In this document: positions 24,216 through 35,000 of the stretch, in pieces | Layout of the letters: each line of letters opens with the position of its first letter | Numbering within the stretch: the stretch's first letter is position 1 | DNA from: Saururus chinensis | Lineage: Eukaryota > Streptophyta > Magnoliopsida > Piperales > Saururaceae | Assembly: GCA_035235625.1 (NCBI GenBank) | Contig: CP141140.1 | Coordinates: forward strand, 43,705,351-43,769,350 | Length of the DNA stretch: 64,000 nucleotides | Reading direction: 5' to 3' | Position numbers and translations under genes: made by a program | The notes under the pieces: model-generated | What the model was told of the DNA's origin: nothing | Database searches by the model: none | The model's input: only the letters and a program-made list of their open reading frames with translations

Positions 24216-27200
24216 TCAGCTAAAGAACGGGGGTGGAAAAGGTAAGCCTGATCGATGCTCCCCTTCCTTACGCCGTTTGTGTACGTTGTTATTCGACCTC
24301 CTTCAGCTTGTCAATGGGACATCTTCCACATTGGGGGGGCCCCCTTGTGCGCTGGTACATCGTTTACGGTTGTGACCCAACTAACTGCATGTTCCACATT
24401 TTTGTGGGGCTTTGAGAGGCAGTTGTGACTCTATCTAATTTTTCATACACACCCCTGCTGCTTTTGAGGGATAGTGGGCTGAATGTAGGCATAACTCCAG
24501 CCGGTGCCCACTCGTGCTGATCCTTCGTTGGGTGTAAGGGCTCTCGATAGGTCAGTTTATACATTTCAATAGAGTACCATCTTTCGTAGTACTCAAACAT
24601 GTAAAAGTATCTATTATCGATTGTTGCAATTGCATGCTTACATGGTAGACCCAGATGTTGAAACCTTCCACATGTGCAGGTATGATCAACCAAGTTAACC
24701 ACATCCTATGAAGAAAATATCGTGAGTATGAGTGCATGATAAATGACTTTCTCGTGTTCTCGATTACACGATGTGTCATACAATCGTTAAGTAAAATCAT
24801 ATCTACTTACACAATGAATGAAACTAACGTGTTTAAACTAACACGATATGAAGCCCTCACGCATAAATGAACACACGCTAGGTACATCGCCATATGAATG
24901 CAATGTACTTGGTGATATAGCGAGTTAACCTGGATTTCATACATTGGCACAAGCAATACAATTACATTCATGGCTTCTTCTTGCCTATTTTCAATGTGTT
25001 TTCGGGCAAATGGGTTAACTCTTCCATCATATTTTCACCGTCCATCCGACATTTTTCAAATAATGTCGTCGTGTGCTCAATTAAACGAGTTATAAGCATC
25101 GATCTAGTTTTTTTTAACATTGCATTTGCACTTTCAAACCTATTTTAAGCTTAGGGTCCCATATATTTTTTGAGAAATGATACATTCACCCAGTGCTCCG
25201 AACCTATCTAATTTAGCCAAGCATACGCTTCTGGATTATGTTTTTTAATGCAATTCATTGTTAATTCGTACACATTCTATCTGAATGTTTTAGCTGCAAC
25301 ATGGAGTTGATTCTTTAGGTAGTTGTCCTTGAATATGTCCAGCATATTTGCTGCCATGTGATGGGAAAAACTTCTTCACAGCATTTGCCAATCCCTTCTA
25401 TCTATTAGAAACGATTGTATCCAACTCGGCTGGAGGATCAGAGAATAGATGATTTCTAAGCAACTCAAGAAACCAGCACCAAGTTTTCTCACACTCATTC
25501 TTAACCACTACAAATGCAACACACAACGTATTATTGTTCCCGTCCAGTGCAGTTGCTATCAATAGCTGTCCATGATACTTTCCTTTCAAGAAAGTTGCAT
25601 CAACCGTTAGCAACGGCCTCAGAGTTGTTCTAAAAGCTCTCACAACAGGACCAAACATCCAGAATATTCTTTGCAAATCGTACCCACCCATAGGTCCGGG
25701 AATATCACTTGATCACACTAGCACAACTACACTTCCCAGATTTATATATTCTATCTGCCTCCCATAAGCAAGAAGTAAGCGGTAAGATTCGTTTGGGTAA
25801 CCATCTATTAAATCAGTCAGAGCTTTACCTGCACGACCAAATACAATTTAGTAAATATTATACGACACCAGCTTACAACATCTTCCCAATTGCATGACAT
25901 TTTATGTTTTTGTGTGATCGGAATCCATACACAATGACTGGTCATGTTTATTGTTACACGCTATTGACGTATGTCATGTGAGTACATATTCCGACCATAG
26001 TTTAAGTGTGTAAATGATAACATGCTAGACTAACATATCGTGACACTAAATTAACACTTCGATTCTTCTCATGCATTACCTGTGCACCAGCATTTCTTGT
26101 AGTTAGCAGTTATGCCCCAGTGCTTCGATATATTACTTGCTATGCTCTTAGGTGTAATGTCCACCGAGTCTTTAAAGATGTCATAACATTTTCTCGCTAT
26201 CCAAAGGTGTGATGCTAGGGGATGGTCAGTTGACTTCCTTTGGGTTCGACATGAATGAGTCAGCACTAACCTTGTGATAGTCACATGATCTCCTATATTT
26301 GAAGCCCTTATGTACCAGTTACAAGAATCATTGGAGCACTTTGCGATGTATGTATTCTGGTTTTCATCCACAACACGATATGTGAAATTTTCCTTTATTG
26401 CTAAGTCGATCAGGACCCTCTTGAAATGCAACAGACTTAGAAAATATGCACCCAATTCGAGGAGCTTTTGGTAATCCTTAGCTTGCAAACTGCCCATCAT
26501 CAGTTAGCCTTCACCAATATTCGGTTCCAACATATTTAAATCATCGACTATATCCCAATCTGCCTCCTCCTCAATGTTGACGTTATTGGGAACCTCTTTA
26601 TTTCCAAATTCTTCGTGGCCGGACATACTTTCCATGTCAACTATATCATTATCGTACCACAGATCCTCACCTCACATATTTTCAACTTCTTCGCCTTGTC
26701 CACCGTCATAATTCCAACAACTGTATGGAGGTTCGTATTTATCAAATAAAGTCCTTGTCCCATCCATCATTTGCGACCATTCCTCTGATCTATTTTGATT
26801 GACTTCTATTTTAGGTTTGTACTCGTTGGATTTGTGAAAGATGATTGACATGGATTTGTTGAGGGCAAGTTTCCCGGTTCTCCCAATCTGCATTGCACAT
26901 TATCATGTTAAAAAAATGCAACATTAGTCAACATCATGTATTCTGTTAACACGCTTACAATTCAAAACATGTTATCAAAACCACGACATGAATGCATGTC
27001 GTGTTATTATATCTACATTACAACTCATAATTGCTATATCGCATGTGTATATCATGTAATTACTAGTGCGATATATTATGCATCGTGTTTATTACTTCAC
27101 ACGATATGATTTACCCTTAACACGATATGTTCAATATCGTGGTCTCGAGTATACGAAATATTCCAATTGCATATAATCTAAAGATTCATTGTTACCTAAC

Positions 27201-27742
27201 AGTTTCAAAGGTGAACTAAGTTTCATTGAATCCGGAATGAAATCTAACATTAGAGCTGGGATGAGCCATTACGACAGGTGATTCAACTCTATTGACTATC
27301 TAAATCCTTTCTACGGAGGGTGATGGTGATTTATCACCGTTGTCAAGCTATTTCATCTCGGCATGCAATGATAACACCTCCTTATTTGCCTTCTTATGAA
27401 TGGAGAATACTGATTGGAGGTCCTCATCGTCTTGTAATTCATATATCATAGATAATTGGAAGGATGGAATTAAATACTTCAAACTGACATTACCATTGAC
27501 GGAAAGTCGTGCTTTGACTTGCCCCAGCAACTCACCAAAGCTCATTGGCGGATGAATGTTCATCAACCATGCCATTCCACTAATATACATGTCGTCATTG
27601 CTTACCTCTCCATTATAATAGATGTAAATACCGATCCTATCCATGATCAATGTAAAAGAAGGGTCGTTTCTACGAAATGTAACCTTTGGAGCACTCACGC
27701 AGCGTCTGCGGTGTCAAAAAATATTTTTTTCTTGTTCATCGA
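24216..27742 (-). pseudogene. mudrA-type MULE transposase, decayed
   Basis: On minus, the N-terminal exon (about 27742-27196) encodes a PB1-like region (IYIYYNGEVSNDD ... YELQDDEDLQSVFSIHKK). An acidic linker exon follows (26893-26080), then the conserved MuDR N-terminal domain with YIAKCSNDSCNWYIRAS and TPKSIASNI. The transposase exon starts at about 25869 and contains LTVDATFLKGKYHGQLL and a WCWFLELL helix. The last exon starts near 24707 with a SWIM zinc finger (CTCGRFQHLGLPCKHAI) and ends in a CCHC knuckle (CGTCS*LGHNRKRC) reached by a one-base frameshift near 24415. Clear GT-AG junctions include 27195, 26079 and the acceptors near 26894, 25870 and 24708. At least ten in-frame stops and a frameshift near 25370 disable it. 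The second catalytic Asp (VSDR in relatives) reads VSNR and is followed at once by a stop. Confidence 0.88.
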
Positions 27743-27882
27743 CTCTCACTGCTGAGTCACCACTGGTTAGCTCCCACCAGCGAGTTCCATTCGCTGCCGA
27801 TGACTACCAGCACACCAGAATGGTGCGGCACTGTTCCAGTGTTCATATATTACTCTCTACATCAAAACCTAATATATTAGAA

Positions 27883-27989
27883 ACGTAAGGGTATTTTGGT
27901 CCACAAACAAGTCATATGACATTTCCGTTTAAAATCTAGGAAATATGAAATTTTTCCTTCTTTGACCAGGCAATATGGAAAAAAAACTC
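27883..27989. repeat. right terminal inverted repeat of the MULE
   Basis: Complement of the left end at 17259-17382. The outermost bases read ...GGAAAAAAAACTC on plus. Confidence 0.85.
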
Positions 27990-27998
27990 TTTTTTTTA

Positions 27999-28738
27999 AA
28001 GGAAATCTTCTTAATTTGTTGGTGAAAACACTTCGGCGGTTTACTTTGCTGAGTTTGAAGGTTGCTTTGCTGCCTTGAGCATATTGCAAGATGGATTAAA
28101 CCGTGTGTTGAACTTATAGTATCAATAATTCCGACTGAATGAATTTGGTGTAGCCCAATGAGCCACACAAAGTGAGTGTGATAGGGAAGTAGAGAGGGAA
28201 GGGGAAGAAGTAGAGACAAAGGAACAGAGGGAGAAATTTACTCTTCTATTACTTCTCTTTTCCCATTACAACTTTTCAAATTGGGAATCTAAATTACAAT
28301 TAACTTAAATTAAATTAAGAATCTTAAATAGTAGTGATTTAAATTAAAACAAAATAATCAAAGAAAATAGTTTCCTAAAATTAGAGAAGTCTAAAATAGC
28401 ATGCCTGCAATTCCCTTCCTATTTGGCCGCAAGAGGCATAACAAAATTGTAATGTTTGTGGCTTCGGGGATGGCTTGCCCACTTAAGAAAGTTGAGGCAA
28501 AACCCTCAAACCGTTGCTTATATAATATTGGGATCTCCAAATTTTTGCTGCCACAGGGATACAAACACTTTTCTAAAATAGGATGCCTTTTTCGAAATTT
28601 GGGCATATTTTGAACAGTTTCAGAATTGTCCACTATATAATTGTGGTCCTTGGAATGTAGAGCTCTCCATTTAATAGTTCATTTTGATTGATTTTATTAA
28701 AAAATAAACACAATAAATTATTTTTTACAAGTTACAGT
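27999..28738. other. non-coding sequence between the MULE and eIF3e
   Basis: AT-rich, no gene recognised. The MULE inserted about 1 kb beyond the eIF3e stop codon, past the likely poly(A) signal. Confidence 0.4.
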
Positions 28739-28744
28739 TTTATT
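28739..28744 (-). promoter_or_regulatory. candidate poly(A) signal of eIF3e (AATAAA)
   Basis: Minus-strand AATAAA about 285 bases after the stop codon, in AATGAATAAAACTG context and followed by further AATAAA-like words. It is the first canonical signal I see downstream, but plant poly(A) signals are loose, so this is only a candidate. Confidence 0.4.
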
Positions 28745-29027
28745 CATTTTAATAAAGTTCTTGGATGCACTTTGGATCGTTTAGACTACATCAGATTCAG
28801 TCCTATAAAAAAAATTTACTTTCCAACGTTTTCATTAAAAAAAAAAAAAGAAGCAAAACTTTTGAAGCAAATTCATGTTCATAGTGCAGTCTCATCGTAA
28901 GTCAGCAGGTAAGACGACATACATGATACGTTGGTTTAAAGCAAGCTTGTGTATTCAGAGGACAAAAAGAAAAAATTGTAATTGTGAGTTGCTGAAAATT
29001 TTGCTCAAACTCAAATATTCTCCTATG

Positions 29028-32000
29028 TCAGCAGATAGCAGCAGCGGTCTCACTCTCACATACATTTTTGGCCAATGAAAATGTGCGAAAAGATAGCTGC
29101 TTCATGTTTTCAATAACCTGTTCAAGCCTGCGAAGAAGATAAAGTCATGAAAAGAGTTTTTAGTTAATCAGTAATGGAACCGTACAAAAATGCAGTTCAA
29201 ATTCATTTTACACGGCCAAACATACCTATTGACGTGATTAGAGCCTATCATAATGGTTCCAGATTCAGAATCGATCTTGGCATCAATCTTGGCACTCTGG
29301 ACAAAATTCACTATCCACCTCTCCACCTCATCATAACTCATGTTTAATTTCTCAGCAAGTATCCTGTGTTAATTTGTCAAGTACATTAGCTAATGACGGA
29401 AAAAAGGTCAATGAAGCATTAAAGAACCACAAACTGAATTTAGAAGCCACTATTTTATGTCATTTCCGTTTCTATTAGACCTGTGAGACCGGAAAATATT
29501 CCAGTTGAATGAATTCAACTGGCAAGTGCTTCTCAAAGTACACAACCATCAGCAAAATTCAGTTGGATTCACCACACAACATGTGGACCACTACATGTCC
29601 TCAAAAATAAGTAGAACCTGACAATTACCTATTTAAGTGTCATTCTTTCTTTTTATACATGTCCTCAAAAATAAACTTGCACCATTATATCTCAAATACA
29701 TTTACATTTTTTCTTCATCTAATTTATCGAAAGCTTCATATTCAAACTCATCATAAGAATTGCAATTTTATATATTCAGTCCTCTTGTACTAATCCATAA
29801 ACCATTAGAATTTACCCTCTGCAACTACAACCTTTTTTAAACTCCTCTAGTCATATCTATTAATAGTATTAATCATCAGCAAAAAGCACATGAACCAAGG
29901 AACTGCTTGAACATTACTTGTTATTTATCTATTACTAATGCAAAGAGAGATGGGATTAATAAGATTCCTTGATACAAACTTATAGTTACAGAAAATTCTT
30001 GAGTCTTTCTATCAATAGTACTTAAACTAATTGCAACACTTTCATACATGTCTTTATAATATGATCCACGTAAGCTAATCACAACACTATTATACATGTA
30101 ATAAGATCCACATAAGCCTTGACAATTATTTTCCTCTGTAGCAACTCCCAAGTATAGTATCATTGGCACATTATCCATTCATTATGAATTATTTTATTCT
30201 ATGTCAATTAATTATTCTAACCGTTCTAATTTAATTTCTTAAAGCATATTTTCCATCTAGCTTTGATTTCTCCATCTTTCACTAGAACTTGCAACTCATC
30301 ATTCTTAATACTCCTAATTACATCCAAATACTTGCCTCTCTTCCCTCTCTTTGGTAAGTTTGTAAATCTCTTTTACTTCTCACATGTACCCAACCTATTG
30401 TAGATCTTCATATGCTTTTAGCATAAACTCATTCACCACTCTTTTAGTATTTTTCCCTAAAATATTTATATTTTTCTAAATACTCAACTGTCTGTCATCT
30501 TTTAGAACACTTCATTTTGTCTTTTACAACTCTAGGACAACCTTACTCAATCACCATGTTTCTGATGCACGAAGTACCTCTTTCACTAAGTATATCTATT
30601 GCCTTTTTGTCCCACATACCATAACCTCCAGTTCAAAGTTCCAATTTAATTTAGCCTCTAACTTTTTATCAACAATATTATATCTTTCCCCTCAAAGACC
30701 ACCTAGTTTCACGTTCTCCAATTTTAGCATTTCTCCTTTATCATCCCTTAATCCCCACATTCAACACTAATAACCTAGGACGTGTAGATAAATCCTCACA
30801 AGGTTAACCTTACAAGCTGATGTGGATGCCATAATGGGAGCTTTAGAAGCCATACACGGACCATAGAAGATTTTATACTATTGCTTCAGGAGTTATATTG
30901 TACATAACAGTTTTATTTGGTAGATTAGTGATCTAATAACATTAGGATTTTATATTTCAATTTCAGATTTCTATGGTTAGGAGATTTATCTTGCAGGTGT
31001 TTTATTTCCAAATAGAGACCTATTGTAAAGGACTAAGTCTTTAATAAAAAGGAAGCCTATGATTATGTTTTTCTCTACGAGTTCTCTGCCAATTTCAGTT
31101 CTGTTAAAAAGGCGATTCGCAGCTGTGGAATCATAAATCATTGCAACTCTAATATTTGTCTCCCTGGCCTCATTTATCTCCCCAAACCCATGTATCCCTA
31201 CATATCCATGGTTAACAATTTTTATGTGCTCCTTCACAATTCTACCTAGTACTCTTCCATCCCATATTAAGGTCCTTTTTTGTTTTTCAAAATGAATTGA
31301 AGTAAAATAGGACATTTAAATATGGGATGGAGGGAGTATTATCTTTTACCCTTATGGAATTACTTTGAAAAACCCCTCCACCTCCTCCAGAAATTGCCTC
31401 TCAATAACCTCATTTAACTCAATTTGAGCATAAGAAGCATTACATGTAAACTACATTCTCCTAACACTGGGTTAATATATATTAATCTATCACTAATTCT
31501 TTTAAAAATCCACCACAAGCTCAATTAGGTTTTTATCAATACTCATACCTACACCATGTTCTCTATAAAGACAAATTTATGACCCTCGTCCATCAACCTG
31601 GCTTTCTCCCTACCAATTACTGAAAGTGACTACATTAGTGGGAATTTAAGGGTAATCACAATCTATCATTTATTCTTTTAAAAATCAACCACGAACTCAA
31701 TTAAGGTTTTATCAATACCTATACCTACACCATATTTATTAGCCTTTTATTATATAAAAGACAAATTTAGAGCCTTGCCTATCAACCTGGCTTTCTCCAT
31801 TCAAATTATTAAAAACGACAATCAGTAATATACTAGTAAAAGACCAATGGAGATAGTTTAGTATGTTCAAAGGAGACTGAAAATAGCTCCTGCAATGTTC
31901 AATGGTTACAAAGGCACCAAGAAGAAAGAAAAAGGACGAACCAAGATGATCTAAAAGAAACTAGTGAAAGAAAACTTGGTGACATGAAACTTGAACGTGG

Positions 32001-35000
32001 AAATGGTCGATGTTAAGGTTGAATGGGCCGGAGTAGAGGCAAATAGGATAAGGTATTATGCATGGTGATGACTTCTCCAAGCAATGCCTAAAGCTTGTCT
32101 GTGATTAGCAAGTAACACAAATAGCCATGTTGCACTTTCACATAAAAAAAATTGTTGAGTGAGAAATCATGACAAAATAACTATAAGTAAATCTGATTCA
32201 ACAAGCTTCATAAGAGAAAACTTGAATTCAAGTCTGCAGTCAAATATGACCAGACTCCTATCTGAGTATTTTCTTTCCCAATTCAAAGCAGTGTTCTTGA
32301 TGCAAACAATAACCAACTTTTGCTTCATTGTATGGGGCAACATTAATTAAACATAGCTGAAACTACATGCTATAGTTCTTATACAATAAAGATATAGCCA
32401 AGCCTACTCATACAACCATGCTTTCAAAAGAATTGCAATAGAAAAGAAAAAGGCAATTCAATCATGAGAACAAGATGAATAATGCAAGATACCACCCATG
32501 TAACCATATATATACCATCTAAACATGTCGAACCATGTCCATGAGCTGGAAGGAATTAAGCTGGTACACCAAACACATATCAATATAGCCATCAAGATTT
32601 GTAAGATTCATACAACCAGAAGATGATAATATGTACATTGCACATGTAATTGTTTCCCTAGACAGGGACTCACCCAATATCAATACATTGATGGATCTGG
32701 CAGTAAGTCTCCAGGGTTAAGAGATGAGCATTTTCAAGGAACTTATCTTTCAGAGAAACGCACTTTCCAAGAAATGGGTCATTCAGGATTACCTACATAT
32801 GCATTGCAAATAGTCAAAGATAAAAGATACAGATAGATCATTATATTTTACAATATGGAAAGTGGCAAATACTAACTTATGCCTCATATGGATAATGATA
32901 CACACCCAACAAATCTGTGCAGCAAAACCCCCAAAGTGGGTTTTGGCTGGACAGAACATGTGGGCCTCACAAAGCTCACCACGTGGGCATACATGTTCTG
33001 TCCAATCAAAAGCCAGTTGGAGGGTTTTTGTTGGACAGATTCATTAGGTGATTATCCTTTTCCTTCATGATAAATAGACTAATTTCAGAAATGGTGCATA
33101 AAAACCAAGGGTGAAAAGCTGTTTAGATATGATAAATATTAAAGGTTACAAGATATGGCAAAGAGTCAGTGAAGGCATTGGCATAAACTTACATCTTCAC
33201 ATTCATGAAGCTTCCTCTGAGCGCCATCAAAATCCTGATAAACATACAAACATTCCAAAAATTCAGTTATCGGATCCCTATAAGTATGCTGCTCCTGCTG
33301 GATAACTTTAGTCAACTCCTTGATCACACTTCTTCTTTTATTTACAACAACAGCAGTTGCCACATAACGAAGCAGATGGGGTGCACTTGTTTGAATCGCA
33401 TTCATATACCTGAAAATTATTACATAAAAAACTTTACCAAAACAGAAAAAAACACTTTTTATATACTAGAAGGTGATAGAAAGAGGGACTCTCAATTTAA
33501 AAATACAGATTATATTAAGATGTTTTGTCCCATCTTTAGACAATTGCATCAGCAAGGGTATCATCCAGTGTAAAAATTTGCCACTATTTTCTTTACATGG
33601 ATTTTGTATTATCATTTTGATTTTGATAAGACAAATATGGAATAGAATCCAGACTGCTTACCCTATATAGCTGGGATAAGGCGTATGATGATTATGAAAT
33701 ATAAAATCATATAATTTAATGGAAAATCATTTATGAAAGAACACATTTACTTTGTACTGAATGATGAATTGCCATCTCGGTTTCAGTCTCAATCTCAATC
33801 GACCTCATAAATAAGAGATTGGGAAAGTATCTTAATGATAAGAAAACAGCAAACACTAATTTCACATATAAAAATGATGTGCATGTATATTAACACCTAT
33901 AAGCCCTAACATTACCACAAAACAATTGCCAAATGGAGTAAACAAATAATGTTTTTAAAAATAATTACCAAATGAAAAGTGGAAATAATTATTAATTTCC
34001 TTGAAAAAAACAGTATAAAGAAGTTCACAAACATCAATGATACCACCCCTTTAAATGTGCATAGATTAATTAACGTAGTGATGAGGCTGTTCAAACTTCA
34101 AACTCAAGAGATTAGAGGGGGATCTCACAATTGTGGTGAGATGAAGATCTCGCTGACACAGTATTCCATAATGCTGACACTTCTGATCTATTGGTAAACT
34201 TGTTAGTTGTTAGCCATGAGAAGGTGCTGGTTAGCAAATAATTTGTAAACAGTACAGGTATCACATCAAACACAATTTTGTTTAATAGTAGTGTACCTCC
34301 CACCATGAATTTTTTTTATATTACTATTCTGCCCACTAAGTCTTTGTACAACAACCCTATGGAGAAAATGTAATACCTGATATTTTAAAAAATATTTTAC
34401 TCTATTTAATAGTTGTTTTAAGAAAAAAAAAACCAATTTTTTTTTAAAACTTGCAGGTCCAGCTCTCAAATAGTTAGCCCTAGAGAGACAAGATCTGTTA
34501 CTTGTTGAACACAAAACACAATGGTGGAAAACGGTTCATTTGCCTCGCAATCGAGTGAGGGTCTTGGGCAGGCCCACTCATAATGAAGGCCATCTCATCA
34601 TCCCACCCATCCCCTTTCACTTTTCAGAGACCAACCTTTTTCCTATAATGAAATAACTTTTGTAAAGATCAACCCAATTTGGACACCCTATGGCCCGTGG
34701 TTGCGCACCACGACCCGACCCACATATCCAAAGCCCAACCCATGCACACAAGCCCAGCTCATTGCACACACTCAAAGATTTAACATGTCTAAGGCCCTCT
34801 TTCTTTACACAAGCTCAAATGATCCAACATGTCTAAGGCCCGACTCTTCTTAGTCACAAACTTTTTGTAAACCTCTCCCCTTGTTGCACGGCAATCACAT
34901 GCACACGCATGTGGTCCTTTCCCCAGTGCCACATCAGCACTCTTCCCCATTCTCATGGCCATAAGCCTGTAACCTCTCTCACCCTCTCCCTTTCAAATGA

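Larger units (their letters stand above)
17812..27156. repeat. dispersed 20-bp palindromes TCGTGT-N8-ACACGA (about 38 copies)
   Basis: Units read by eye start at 17812, 17956, 18867, 18909, 18940, 18983, 19042, 19951, 19983, 20014, 20076, 20140, 20172, 21206, 21257, 21342, 21406, 22275, 22309, 22355, 23034, 23065, 23141, 23205, 23237, 24061, 24093, 24146, 24178, 24720, 24752, 24827, 25069, 25942, 26006, 26967, 27052, 27083 (10-base spacer) and 27137. Six-base arms are separated by 8 bases in all but one. Many carry 1-2 arm mismatches, mostly C/T or G/A. The spacer favours T at position 3, a pyrimidine at 4 and a purine at 5. Copies fall upstream of the Ulp1-type gene, in most introns of both genes and in the intergenic region. 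Only 25069 lies in an apparent exon, and 20172 overlaps an uncertain exon start. The motif is absent from the inverted ends and I did not see it elsewhere in the window. Confidence 0.88.
17259..27989. mobile_element. complete but decayed MULE with Ulp1-type gene, 10.7 kb
   Basis: Inverted ends begin GAGTTTTTTTCATATTA (left) and GAGTTTTTTTTCCATATTG (right, complement). They align for about 110-124 bp with shared blocks ATTTTAAAtGaAAATGTCATA and GGACtAAAATACCCcTnAC. The flanks are identical 9-bp sequences TTTTTTTTA at 17250-17258 and 27990-27998; this low-complexity run is weaker evidence than a mixed sequence, but it fits the Mutator TSD length exactly. Inside are two convergent genes: a mudrA-type transposase on minus and a DUF1985/PMD-like plus Ulp1-type gene on plus. 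MULEs carrying Ulp1-like genes (Kaonashi-type and related groups) are known in plants. Non-coding parts carry about 38 copies of a 20-bp palindrome. Both genes are riddled with stops, so this copy is not autonomous now. Confidence 0.9.
30150..31820 (-). mobile_element. L1-type LINE fragment in eIF3e intron 6, decayed
   Basis: Minus-strand ORF2 pieces are in the expected order. Endonuclease start (GEKARL ... [17 protein letters not shown]) is at about 31480-31815, present twice in tandem. The endonuclease middle ([16 protein letters not shown] ... [10 protein letters not shown]) is at about 31060-31230. The linker before RT ([37 protein letters not shown]) is at about 30270-30390. These match the plant L1 endonuclease-to-RT region. 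There are many stops and frameshifts and the RT is missing. A Stowaway MITE interrupts it at 31252-31336. Confidence 0.75.

Noticed and set aside
17812..27156. CRISPR-like reading of the regular palindromes
   Set aside because: Units are irregularly spaced, imperfect, in plant transposon introns, and have no regular unique spacers of constant length between units.
18112..27350. RIP-type fungal mutation
   Set aside because: The C-to-T pattern resembles it, but the gene and transposon content is plant, where methylcytosine deamination explains it.
34266..34514. Minus-strand ORF at the left inverted arm
   Set aside because: It spans the arm and AT-rich sequence and has no domain; the mirrored arm at 38.7-38.9 kb has no matching frame.
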